Positions 40,122 through 51,460 of a stretch of DNA of 64,000 bases are shown here, piece after piece; the stretch's first letter is position 1, and the number at the start of each line of letters is the position of its first letter. The DNA is from Cladosporium sp. IMV 00045 (taxonomy: Eukaryota > Ascomycota > Dothideomycetes > Cladosporiales > Cladosporiaceae), in NCBI GenBank assembly GCA_001931905.2, contig MSJI02000813.1:54724-118723 (forward strand), given 5' to 3'. The notes under the pieces were generated by a model. It ran no database searches, had not been told where the DNA came from, and worked only from the letters and a program-made list of their open reading frames with translations. A program made the position numbers and the translations under genes.

Positions 40122-41591
40122 ATGGCCTCGTCGCACGTACTCCGGCAACGTGCAGAGTACGCCGACATGAGGAATGCCTATGAGAACGACCGCTCATACC
40201 TGTCCAACACAAGTAGCGAGGACTCTCACCGTACCTCCGACAGCGATCGGTCATATCGCACCGCTGCGACGGCCTACTCGAATGACTCGCATTACCCTGC
40301 AAGGCCCAGCCTGCGACATCACGAGACCTGCCATGGCAGATTAGAAAGGCAACCCGTGCGTTTCTTCCCGGAGAAAGAGCCGCAGGCCAGTCCGCGAGCG
40401 TCGGTCGAGACGTATGCGTCCACCGTCCCCAGCGAGGAGGACCTGATTGAAGATCTCGATGAGTTCGAGCTGCCCGAATACACCGCGAACGAGTACCAGT
40501 ATGCCGTCCCGGCGACGCCCTCAGATTTCTCCGAGCTCTTTCCCTCAAGTCGAAAACTCACCATTCGGCACGATGACACGACCCTCGATGGGAACATGAA
40601 TTTGCGCGTGGACACCGAGGTGTCTGCGAGTGGGAGGAGGTTTGACATGACTCTGTTTCATCTTCGCATGCACGACTTGAAAGAGCGTGCGTTCTCACTT
40701 CGTCGGTATTGCAGAGATTCTGGCCGAGAGGTCTGCCATTCGGTGTTGAAGTCTCAAAAGGCAAGCCCTGAGAAACGACCTGGGTTTCAGCGCTCACTCA
40801 GCAATGCGCTGAACAGTATGCGTCATAATTCCAGCACCAAGACTCCCACCATGTCAAGTCTCAAGCGAAATGATTCCGGGTATGGATCAATGCACTCCGT
40901 CGACTTTGACCACGAACCTACTCCTGCGAGTGAAGACTCCAAATCTCAAGAGAACACGTCCCACACCATGAAGTTGGAGTTCTCTAATTATGCGCAAGTC
41001 GACGTCAAACGCGTAGGTACGAAAGCAAGCAAGCGCTATGGGTTCAGTTACTGGGGTGTGCACTATGCCTGGAAGCGCGTCGTCCAGCATAGAGGAGATC
41101 ATATGGAAGTTTCGTTTCACCTCAGCAAAGCTGGCAGCGAGCACGTCCTGGCATACATCATGCCCATCGCTCTCACGCGGTCAGAAGTCCGTGAGGAAGA
41201 AGCCAAGGGTGGATGGATAGCACCATGTTCGATGTCCATCACCGACGAGAGACTCTTGAAAAGCCAGAAGGACGTGTCAGAGTAAGTTTTCGCATTCACT
41301 ACACGCACGGTGAAGTTCCTCACTAACACGATCCCCAGCGTCATCGTCTCGGCCGGCATCATGGCACTCGTCGACAACACGATCCGCGAACGCTTCCAAA
41401 GCAAGCAAGCGAAACCCTCCATCCTGCCCAAAGTCGAGTACGTCGGACCCAAGCGTCTGATCAACGAGATGTTCCGCCCCGGCCGCTCGCATAGCTACAC
41501 CACCAGTCGCCCATCGACGAGCCACGGATATCCCAACTCGTCACAACAAACACACAGCGCATCGACGAGAAAAAGCAGCTACGATTCGTGA
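40122..41591 (+). CDS. Uncharacterised fungal protein, two exons
   Basis: Exons 40122-41281 and 41339-41591 join in frame over a 57-base intron (phase 2), giving 470 residues. I do not recognise the family. The N-terminal about 130 residues are Ser/Tyr/Asp-rich and probably disordered, with possible phosphorylation clusters. A segment around 170-250 (FDMTLFHLRMHDLKERAFSL and RRYCRDSGREVCHSV) looks structured. The region 300-450 looks like a compact domain: HTMKLEFSNYAQVDVKRVGT, RYGFSYWGVHYAWKRVV, VSFHLSKAGSEHVLAYIMPI, then DVIVSAGIMALVDNTIRERF across the splice. The Ser/Thr-rich tail follows. No signal peptide or membrane helix. The clean splice and structured blocks argue for a real, conserved gene; the role is unknown. 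Confidence 0.75.
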
Positions 41592-44500
41592 CGTAGCCGA
41601 CCGAGACCGTCAAAACCCACCCGGTCCTACTGTCGGGTCACACCCCCTGTCGTGACCGTCGGTGCGACTTCCATGCTCTCACGAATCCAGTCTGTGGCGT
41701 GCAAGTCCGCGCGTACAGTACGACTCTTCCTTCATGCATCATCACCTCTTTCCTACTACTACATTTTTACAACCACGGCATATCTGTCCCAGCCGGAGAA
41801 AAACAGCCACGGCTCCCTCATCAGCAGCTTACACTTCCTCACCCCAGTTCCGGTAAATCGAAGCACGACCTTTTTCCTCATTCCTCTCATCAATCCCATG
41901 TCTCTACCGATGGGCGCGTTTCTTCCTTTCGGTACATTGTATTGCTATTCACGTTTTTTCTCGCATTCTTTTGGCGAGGTTTCCACGGAATCGAACGAAT
42001 TCTTCGGCACTGGGTCTGTCTGGGCGTTTGGTGGTGTTCTCATCATAGGGTTGGGCTCTATCCATGCATTTATTGACCCGTCCCCCATGCGGTGACGGGG
42101 GGGTTATGAAGAAATGGCAGGCTGGGGTTGCGTTTTCGTTGGGTCTACATGGTATCTACCTCATTCTTCGATTCGACCTATGCATGTATGAATCTTCTAT
42201 ATTACGCTACTGTAGCCTACCGAGTCGGTGCCTACTTTCTCTGTTTCCTCTTCCAAAGCCCTGAATGTGAGCTCGAGACGAAGCAATGCCAGGCCTGCGG
42301 TTTTGACTGATACGGTGGTCGACAATCGCTTGATTTGGTTCCTTTGATGCTGCCTGTCCCTTTGGATCTACGCGAAAGGGGTTCGAGTCAACAGCACCGG
42401 GAAGTTCGGGAGAGTATGGCAAGAGGGACGGGGTGAGGGTGTGAGGATGATGGTTGTGCGGGTGTTGTCGAGTGGGGAGTTCTGAATTGTATATCGTGGT
42501 TTCTGGTTTTTGTCCATCGAGTGTCTGATGGTCTTTTAGGTCTGCTTTTCCGCTTGATGGCCACTGACCTAGAATGACGGCCTTTCAACGCTGTCCCATA
42601 TCCTTCACTATAGGAGTTATGTTACGTTTCCTGACATTTCGGCTGATACTTGACAATCACCTGACCATACGGCCCTGCTGCTCGTCTCGTTGCATCTACG
42701 CATAGCAGCAAGAATGCCCCTGTGACCAACCATCTGCTTCACCCTACAACATGCGATCTGCAACCCAAACACGAGCTGTAGGTTTCGCGCTCGCCCGCTC
42801 TCACCGCCTCATTAGACTTTATCGGCCTGCCATCACCTGCCTTGCCTCGTGAACACCAAGGCTTCGTGATCCCCGTCTCGTTTTTCGTAACGCGATTGAT
42901 TGCCCGTGCCCCGTTTTTCACGAGATAAGATGCGTAACACGCAAACAAACCCTCTTTCCGCCCTGTCATCATATTGTTGCTGTGCGACGAACGAATGCTG
43001 CTTTCCGCGCCCTGCCTTATCCGGGACTCGTTGGACGAGTTACCTTATGTATACGTTATACATAGGTAGGTACCTGGACCTTGCAACAAGATCATCTACG
43101 ACACGCGCTAACGGGGAACGGGATCGGGAGGGAGTGTCAGAATAAAGGCAACATGAGCAGAAACTTCTTGGGAGATCGCGGAAAAAAGGCAGGAACCCGC
43201 GTTCGTGTGCCACCGCCAACTTCCGAGGACAAGTGAGAAATGCCAAACAACACATTTCGCCTCGTCGATCCTGGTCAGATTGGCCCTGTACGCAAACGGG
43301 GAGGACCCTGGATCTGGACAGGGACATCTCGATGCAAGAATCGATCCATCGAACCACCATCACTGGAAGGAGATAATAATTTGCTGTATGGATGCCTACG
43401 GTACTGGCTACTGGTCAATGCAGGACCTTTCCCGGATGAAAACCCACGATGCCGTGATGGTGCTTACTGATCCTTTGGATGCACCACTTACTCTTCCCCG
43501 ACTCAATTTTGCACGAGCGCAACGCACGCTCACGCGCAGAAGCGCATTAGCAGCAGCAGCGGTCTGCCTGCACACGCGCCCAAACCCGGATGCAAGTATA
43601 CCTACTGTACTGTATCGGCTCCTGAGATGTGAGTGATTGCCTGTCTAGTTGGTTACAAGGACCTTCCCTCTTGACCCCGGCGGCGCACGCAAACTCTCCA
43701 CCCGACGCGACGGACCATGGGTTGGTTTTCTGCTTCTTTTTTGCCATCGCACAAGGAAGATGATACGACATATGTAGCGAGCCTTTTGACACCTCGCATC
43801 GCACGGGACACGCGCATTGCGTCCCCAGAGCCGCAACGCCAACGCCTCATCATTTTCCCTTTTTCCTGCTTGACCGCCTCAGGGCTGACAAACAGACGAC
43901 ATGCGGGAATCCAGCTCGATCGCATCACGTCTTTCCCTTTTTTCCCACTCCGTGTGTGCGCGCAAAGGCATCTTCGATTCAAACACACCGCTGGGCAGGC
44001 ATGCGTGTAACCGGGCATCCGCGTCCGCTGGCGCAGCGCAGGCTTTGGCTTACCTGGCTCGCAGCCCGTCAGATACAGTAGTGGCTTGTTTCTGCCTCAA
44101 GCCATGCTATCTGTTCTTCATGCACGCGAGCGGAAAGCGCGCAACTGGCGTGGAAAAAAATTCGGTGTGAGAAAAAACCCACCTGGTTTCGTCGAGGCTG
44201 CGACACGGTCCTTTTCCGTGCATGAACGCATTCGCTAGTATCACGGTATCAGATAAGGACGATGGCTGCAAACTGCATTGCACGTTTTTTCTTGGAGGGG
44301 CATGTCATGCCGCACAACCCTCTCCTTGACTCGCATGTTTTAGTGGCGCAGATGGCTTGCATGAGCCCGTTGGGACCGGCCGACCGACCCCATGCCCGCA
44401 GCAGCCCAGGTAGGGGACCGCATCATCACCCATGAGCAAACCATTACAAGTGCTTGCTGCTACTTTTGTTTTTACTTTTGTTCTTGCTTGCCCTCGCCCA

Positions 44501-45999
44501 CCGGGCTAATGCGCACGATGTGGGCGGCCGCATGAAGTTGAGAACGTGGTCTCGTGCTGACTTTGGCAGTTGAATGGTGGGTTACACCCCGGCTCATGGT
44601 TTCATCACAAGTCTGGCGAGAGTGGAGTTGTTGCGATGCCCATCCTTGCCCGTCAACAAATCCACTCATGCACCCTGCCGCCTGCTGCGTTTCCATATTG
44701 TTTGGCTCCGGCGCGGCCCAATCCTTCGAGCCGGGCCTTCAGCGTGAACCGCTGTCTGCGGGTTGCATCACTGCACTGCATGCCTGGCACGGCAGTGAGC
44801 TTGACAGTGCCGAGATGCGAATGAACGTGTGAACACGAGCGGTCGGCCCCCATCTGTTGATCAAGCAACAAGTGCCAAATGAGTGCATGCGCTTGCGAGG
44901 ACCCGCAGGGAACAGCTTTCCCAGTTGGACGAAAACGCTGTCATTGTTTGTCCCCATGGTGGATGGGAAAAGGGCCCGCCCCTCATCTCTCCCCTCCCAG
45001 CCCTACAATTCGATACATACCCTTCCCACCACCTCCCGTTCTCCAACAGTAAGAGAGAACGGTCCACCCCCGTCGAAGCCGGCACCGTCCGGCTGGTATT
45101 CCTGCCCTTGTTGTTTCGGTGAACGAAATGCCCGATTGCATATTCATCCGGCAAACAACCCCTCCTCCTCAAAAGACCACGGCCAGCTGACAGGGCGGCA
45201 CACCAGGTCAGGCAGTTTCCCGTCTGCCGTTCCGTTGACGTGGCTCTAGTAGGGACCTGACGGGCGCCGTTGGGCAGAACGAACAGCGAACAAGTCGACC
45301 GGTAACGTAGGTGGTGCTGCGTGTGGGCTGCTACTCACGGCTACGCAGGAACAGCGCGGCGAAGCAAACGAATACGTAGGTTGCGTCTGGCATGGCACCC
45401 CCCAATACCCATGTCTCTCCATGCAAAAGGCAGGGTTATAAGAACTGCAGGCAGGACGTCCTTTCGGAGAGAATGTCGACCAAAAGACAAACTACCTGAA
45501 ACTAAAAGAAGTCAATTCTACCTCCTCGTTCCTCTCTTCCTCCAATCCTCTTCCTGCACTGCAACGCCCTTTTCCCATACATTTCGTGCGTGCCATACGT
45601 TGCAGCCCTGACACCGAACCACAGCCGATCACACTTCTCCATACCGTCGGCAAGGCTTCCCATTCATCAACGATACTTACATTTTCCCTCCTCTGGCGCC
45701 AATTCTCCCCTCTCTCCAAGGCTCCACGACGTTTGGCAGTCCTCCACTCAACCATTTTCTCCACCACTCCTCGCCTTAGCTCAAAGACTTGCAGACAGAA
45801 CCCAGCCCGTGCTCGGTCTCTAGTCCCTTCTGCTATTGCTGCTGCTACTCGCCAGCCTTACCGAACGCCTCTCCCACGTCGCCTATCTTCCCACCCCGAG
45901 GACCGGTCCGGACCTTACTTCTCTTTTCTTCCTCCCTTCCTGCTCTCGCTCTCTTGTCCCTCGCCAAAATAATCCCCCCGCCTTCGACAGAACAACAGC
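41592..45999. other. 4.4-kb gene-poor region
   Basis: The longest gene-free stretch in the window. ORFs present are short, mutually overlapping and without domains. A GGTAGGTACC-like motif lies near 43064. The last about 500 bases (from about 45500) are strongly C/T-rich on the plus strand, as in a long fungal promoter or 5' leader. I saw no transposase, reverse transcriptase or terminal repeats, and no tRNA fold. Confidence 0.4.
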
Positions 46000-46642
46000 A
46001 TGTCGTCCCCGGCAGCTTCCAGCAGCTCCTCTTCCACCCTTTCCCCAGCAGCCCAGTCGCAGTATCAGGACAGGCTGAACAGTACGTCGTTGTCTTTTCC
46101 CTTGTCCCTTTTCCCTGCCATGGCGTCTTCCCTCGTCCCGCTCCGCTCGCCTGAAACTCACCCGCCCACACATCCCCCCACGCTTCAGCCCCCAAAAGTA
46201 AAAAGACCCTTGACCAAAGTCGGCAAAAGCTAACCACAATCACTTTTTTGCTTTGCCCACAGCCTACTGCCGCCAAGTCAGCCCTCGCACACCGCTCTCG
46301 CCAAACTACCAGATCATCTCCGATCGTCGTGGTATGTCGGATCCGTTTTTCCTTCCCTCTTCCCTTCCCTTCCCTCCCCATCCAAACCACCCTCCCAACC
46401 CCAAAACTGACCCATCCCTCTCTACCACAGGCGGCCGCACAGCCTGGTCCTGCACGGTAACGATCGGGAATCAGACGATCCACGCGCGCTTCTGGTACGA
46501 CGGGCAGTACGTCAACAACGCACGCGAGGACGCGGCCGAGCGCGCGCTGCAGTTCTTCGGCCAGCTGCCGACGCCCGCGGGCCCGCAGCCGGCGCATTTG
46601 CAGCAGTTGCAACAGAGGCATTTTGGGGCTGTGAGTAGTTGA
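46000..46642 (+). CDS. Small dsRNA-binding-motif-like protein
   Basis: Three small exons, 46000-46081, 46263-46331 and 46431-46642, with introns of 181 and 99 bases in phase 1; the product is 120 residues. After a Ser/Ala-rich N-terminus the body resembles a double-stranded RNA-binding motif: a short helix start (YCRQ), NYQIISDRRGGRTAWSCTVT, IGNQTIHARFWYDGQYVNNA, and a C-terminal helix AREDAAERALQFFGQL. The family's usual basic KKxAK helix start is replaced by AREDAAERAL, so RNA binding is uncertain. The tail is Gln/Pro-rich. Exon joins were chosen because they keep frame with GT-AG borders. It sits alone between long non-coding stretches. Confidence 0.65.
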
Positions 46643-48528
46643 ATGAATCGTTTTTCGGTTTCTAAGAAGAAGGGTTCTTTGACTCGAAGATGGTGGGAGG
46701 TGGTCTTTGAGGGTTTGGTGGGCGGATGGGATTGACTGGACAGTGAGTGGGCTGGTTTTGGTCAAGAGAAACGACTCGCTGTCTGGGCTGGCCGTTATGG
46801 TTTGGAGGCTGGGTGCCGTTGGCTGCGTTGGGTGTCGGCAGGTCTTAGGTTGACTTTCTTTTTCTGTCCTTTTCTCCATGGTCTCTTCTTCTCTCTCCTT
46901 CCTGCCTTGGTCTTGCTAACTTCCTTGGATCGATTCGTTCGATGCCAATCGTCGACGGCAGGCCAAAGGAATGGTTGGACGAGCATGGATTTCGTTCAAC
47001 ATCTCCTATTTTTCTTTCTTCTTGCCTCTTTTGATGATCATTCCAGCGAGTGAGCCGGCGAGCGAGGGCGCTTTCTGTCGGTCTTTCCACTGTTTCTCTT
47101 CTTCTGGCGATCGGCTATCAGAGCCATGGACTTTGCGACGTTTTAACCCTTTACATTCTTCTTTGTCGAAGTAGATGATCTAAACGAACATACTTTATCT
47201 TTCTTACTTTCACGATCTAGCCTTTCTCCTCAGCCTCCTTGACTTGTCGTGCAAAAAATCTTTGATAATTACGTTGATCTTCTGTGTATTGGTTGGAGAG
47301 AAATGCAGGTCGTCAATGGAAGGTTTCGATGATAATTCAAGTGAGGTAACGATGCCTCGATAAGCTGGAAACGGTAAGAGTTCGAGAATCAGGCACTAAA
47401 ACTGCCGCTATAGCCATCAAATCGTCATGCTTCTTCCTATTTAGCGGAGTATATGTTGCAAGACATATTGATCATAGATGTCGTCGTCCTCCTCCTCGTC
47501 GTTGTTTGTTTACCTAAACCGAACAAGCCGCCCAGCCCTAATCTCGGTTATCAGTACGACCAAGATACATACATCCATTACATTCCGACCGATCGCGGAG
47601 AGCGCACGCAACAGCATATGACAGTCGCAGAGGAAATAATGGCAAGGCGATGATCTGTGTTCCCACATGCCCAAACTCTCCGCACTTTCTTCCTTGCCCC
47701 ATGTCTCCGTCTGTGCCGTTATCTCTGAATCTCAAGCCTGCAAGCCACTCGCTGCAGGACTCGCCTCGCTGTCTGCAAACCCGACTGGGCGGGCCAAGCG
47801 AGCTGTTATCTGCGTCGGCCAGCTCCTACACCCATTCGACACGCGCATTCGAGATAAGTTTTGTTTTTTCACTGATACTGCTGTGGTATTCTGCTGCTCC
47901 AGAGTCAAAGTCTAGATTATTGGCTTCTTCTCCATGTGTCTGGTGGTAGTGAAGATGGCGGGGTACATATAGTCTCTTGCCGTCTCTCTGACTGACCTTG
48001 GGTTGGTGTTTTCATAGGATCGAACAGCTTATGAGTATTCGTTCAATCTCACCTCATCACTGCTGATCTTTTTCGCTCTTGTATCGAGTTATCATTCTCT
48101 TCAACTTTATCTCCTGGAATCGTCACGCTGACACCAAAGAGACAAGTCGACTGTGACTTCACGCCCGCTTAAACGGCCTAGCCACTGCATTGGCCACAAC
48201 TTCCTGGTGTCGATCTCGCGAAAACCCAAGTCTTGGGAGCACTTTCGAATCATCAAAATCATCGAATTGCTCTTTTCTCCTGTGCTGGTTGAGGCATAGC
48301 AATTCCTCTTTCTCCTGGATTGCCACATTACCCGCGTGGCAACCCGTTCCGCATGCGCTGGCAATACAATCAACCTCACGATTGGAGGGTGGATCTCGTC
48401 TTCAACTAGCCGTCGATCTACTCAAGTGCTGAACCGTTTGACCGATTAAGTCATTGCAACAACCGTAAGAGCTGTCACTTCATCTACCGTAGCGACACGA
48501 CAGACTCATCGAAAGCCAACCTGGAACC
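46643..48528. other. Non-coding spacer and purine permease promoter
   Basis: No gene called. A 66-codon frame at 47453-47653 with one hydrophobic stretch was considered and left out. GATA-type sites near the 3' end are annotated separately. Confidence 0.4.
48089..48112 (+). promoter_or_regulatory. Two GATA-type sites upstream of the purine permease
   Basis: TTATCA at 48089-48094 and TTATCT at 48107-48112 are HGATAR sites on the minus strand, about 420 bases before the start. NAT purine permeases in Aspergillus are under AreA nitrogen control through such sites. No TCGG-N6-CCGA purine-induction site was found by eye. Chance occurrence is possible. Confidence 0.3.
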
Positions 48529-50551
48529 ATGTCCTCTACACACGACGTCAAGGACGACGCGCCTGATCGTATTGGACCAGATACCACCCCAAAGCCAACA
48601 TTTCGCGAGAAACTCCGCCGCCTGGTACATGCGTTCACCACCAGGGATGGACTCATAGGAGATTACGACTATGCCTTCTTATTCAAGCCCAACATCCCCT
48701 TCGTGAAAAGGGAGCGCCGTGCTGCTCCATTCTTCGGACTTCACGATCGCATGCCTGTACTCCTCGCAATGCTTCTGGGCTTCCAACATTCCCTTGCAAT
48801 GTTGGCAGGCATCATCACGCCGCCCATCATTCTGTCCTCGGCCGCGAATCTCACAGGGAATCTGCAGGCCTACCTAGTCAGCACTTCCCTGATCGTCAGT
48901 GCGCTGCTGTCAATCGTTCAGATCTCCAGATTCCACATCAAAGGCACGCCCTACTACCTGGGCACAGGCTTGATATCGGTAGTGGGGACCTCCTTCGCGA
49001 CCATCCCAGTCGCCACCGGTGCTCTTGGGCAAATGTACACGACCGGTTACTGCCCCTCCGACGCCGACGGCAACCCTCTCCCCTGCCCGCGAGGCTACGG
49101 CGCCATCCTCGGCACGCAATGCATCTGCGCCCTGCTGGAAATCCTCATGTCCTTCACGCCGCCCAAAATGCTCAAGCGCATTTTCCCTCCCCTCGTCACC
49201 GGTCCGACCGTGCTTCTCATCGGCGTCAAACTGATCGGTACCGGCTTCGCCAACTGGGCCGGCGGTTCGAACGATTGTCAAAGCAGGCCGGAGACTGGTC
49301 TCTTCGCTCTGTGTCCCAACATCAACGCGCCTCGTCCTTTGCCTTGGGGAAGTGCGGAGTTCGTCGGTCTGGGTTTCTTGGTCTTCGTCACGATCATTCT
49401 GTGCGAGCGTTTCGGATCGCCTATCATGAAGAGCACGGCTGTGGTTGTGGGCTTGCTCGTTGGGTGTATCGTTGCTGCGGCCTGTGGGTACTTCGATCGC
49501 TCGGGCATCGACTCTGCGCCTGCTGTGAGCTTTATTTGGGTCCATACCTTCCCGTTGAGTCTGTATGGGCCGCTGGTGTTGCCTTTGCTGGCTGTGTATA
49601 TTGTGCTTGCTATGGAATGGGTATGTCATCATTTTTGAACGACGAATGTCGAATATGCTTTACTGACGAGCTTGTAGTACGTTTTTTCTCGCCAATGTGG
49701 CAGCTCTACAACAACTCCTCCATTGCTAGATCGACTTGAAATTAAGCATGCTAACATCAACCCCCCACCAGCATCGGCGACGTGACTGCCACCTGCGATG
49801 TGTCCCGCCTACAAGTCGACGGGCCCCTGTTCGACTCGCGCATCCAAGGCGGCGTGCTCGCCGACGGCATCGGTGGCGTACTCGCGGGCCTCTTCACCAT
49901 CACGCCCATGTCCGTGTTCGCGCAGAACAACGGCGTGATCGCTCTGACGCGCTGCGCGAACCGCAAGGCCGGCTACGCCGCCTGCTTCTGGCTGCTGATC
50001 ATGGGCATCTTCGCCAAATTCGCCGCCGCTCTCGTGGCCATCCCGTCGGCCGTTTTGGGCGGCATGACGACCTTCCTCTTCGCGGCTGTCGTGTCGTCGG
50101 GTATCCGCATCATTTCCACCATGCCCTTTACAAGGCGCAATAGGTTTGTGTTGACGGCTTCGTTGGCGGTCGGTTTCGGTGCTACGCTGGTGCCGAATTG
50201 GTTTGAGTATGTTGAGCACCTCACCTTCCCCATCACATCGACCCCTCAAAAACAAAAACACAGACTAACCACTTTCTCCCCTTTCCCAGCTACGTCTTCA
50301 CCTACTCCGGCGACAACGGCGGTCTGACGGGCTTCATCAACGCCATCAAGCTGGTGATGGAGACGGGTTTCGCCGTCACGGCTTTCCTGTCTCTGATCCT
50401 CAACCTCATCTTGCCGGAAGAGGAGGAGGATGAAGAGACGCCGGAGCTCACGGCTAATGAGTACGATGATGCCGCTGATGCCGCTGAGTGGGAGCGTATT
50501 CACGGGAAGGCGAATGAGGCGACTAATGCTGGGAGCGAGCAGAAGGCTTGA
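48529..50551 (+). CDS. Purine (uric acid/xanthine) permease, NAT/NCS2 family
   Basis: Exons 48529-49620, 49772-50206 and 50290-50551; about 596 residues if the frame problem below is ignored. It is a polytopic plasma-membrane transporter of the UapA/UapC class. Diagnostic sequences are the TM1 QH motif (LLGFQHSLAMLAG), GTSFATIPVATGALGQMY, AMEW before the first intron, IGDVTATCDVSRL after it, and the NAT signature QNNGVIALTR in TPMSVFAQNNGVIALTRCAN. The C-terminal tail is acidic. UapA-type proteins import uric acid and xanthine with protons. Oddity: canonical splicing at 49621 leaves exon 1 in phase 0, while exon 2 needs two carried bases. Dropping one G of the GGG at 49619-49621 restores Met-Glu-Cys-Ile-Gly-Asp. 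The second splice is clean. Confidence 0.85.
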
Positions 50552-51460
50552 GGGAGACGTAGGTTTTCGCTTGGGGTTAGGGTATCAAAAGCTATGCATC
50601 TGTTTCTCGCTTTGATTCTTCCTTTGTGGTGAGGTATCAGGATCGTGTTCGCGGTCTCGTCTGGATCAATGGAAGGTCAATTGCATTCGAAATCGAATGA
50701 CGCCTTTGAAGTTTCAATCCTTTTCTGTGCGAGGCCTCAGCGTACTCTCATTGAATACCATTGTCCGCTGCGATGGCATGAAAATGCAAGCAAAAACGTC
50801 CAACGACCAGGAACACCATTCAAGGTCTTGCCCGCGACATGAGTGTCATTGTACGAAATGGTGAACGTCAAGATCTATTCATGCAAAGGAACTCACGATC
50901 TGGATCCATGCAGTCCCATCTATCAATAGAACAAAGGCCATGCCATGCGAAAAAGAACATTCTTTACAAAGTCTCTCACACCCATCACCGCTGCCAATGT
51001 GAGATGCGTGGTTGGCGGCCACCATTCGGATTTCCTGATTGGGAACTCCCGCTGAAGACCCACTCGTGCCACTTCGCTGTTCGGCTGGCACTCGCTGTGG
51101 TCGCAAGCTCTCGGCCTCGGCCAGCCAAACTCGCCAGGACAAGCTCCATCATTTGCCCATTCCCGACTTCTCACTCGAGGCCAGGCGTGCCTGTGTGAGG
51201 AACCCCGCAGCACCATGCGCATCACTATTTACAGTAGGCCGTCAGAGACACAGGCGGAGTAGAGGAGAACATAGAGGGCGAGAGAGCCAAGGTCTAGGTA
51301 TATTTCTCATGTCTCTTTGCTGTCGTTGTAGTCTTTTTGTTCCTTTCCTACCATTTCTCTAGCATTTAACCCTGTATTGTTCGACTATCTGTTTCTAGCC
51401 ATAATCACTTCGACATCTTGATACCTCATTACGACCAACTGAAGGACCCGAGACGAAACC
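50552..51460. other. Spacer between permease and DhaK-like gene
   Basis: Contains the permease 3' UTR and the promoter of the DhaK-like gene. Overlapping short ORFs show no domains. Confidence 0.45.

Noticed and set aside
42361..42405. GGGTTCGAGTC looked like a tRNA T-loop
   Set aside because: No matching acceptor stem or anticodon arm could be found about 50-70 bases upstream.
45845..46879. 344-codon minus-strand ORF opposite the dsRBD-like gene
   Set aside because: Low-complexity composition and antisense to a gene with clean introns and a recognisable fold.
47453..47653. 66-codon ORF with a hydrophobic stretch
   Set aside because: Short, no homologous motif, in a 3' region; the hydrophobic run comes from a simple GTC/CTC-rich stretch.
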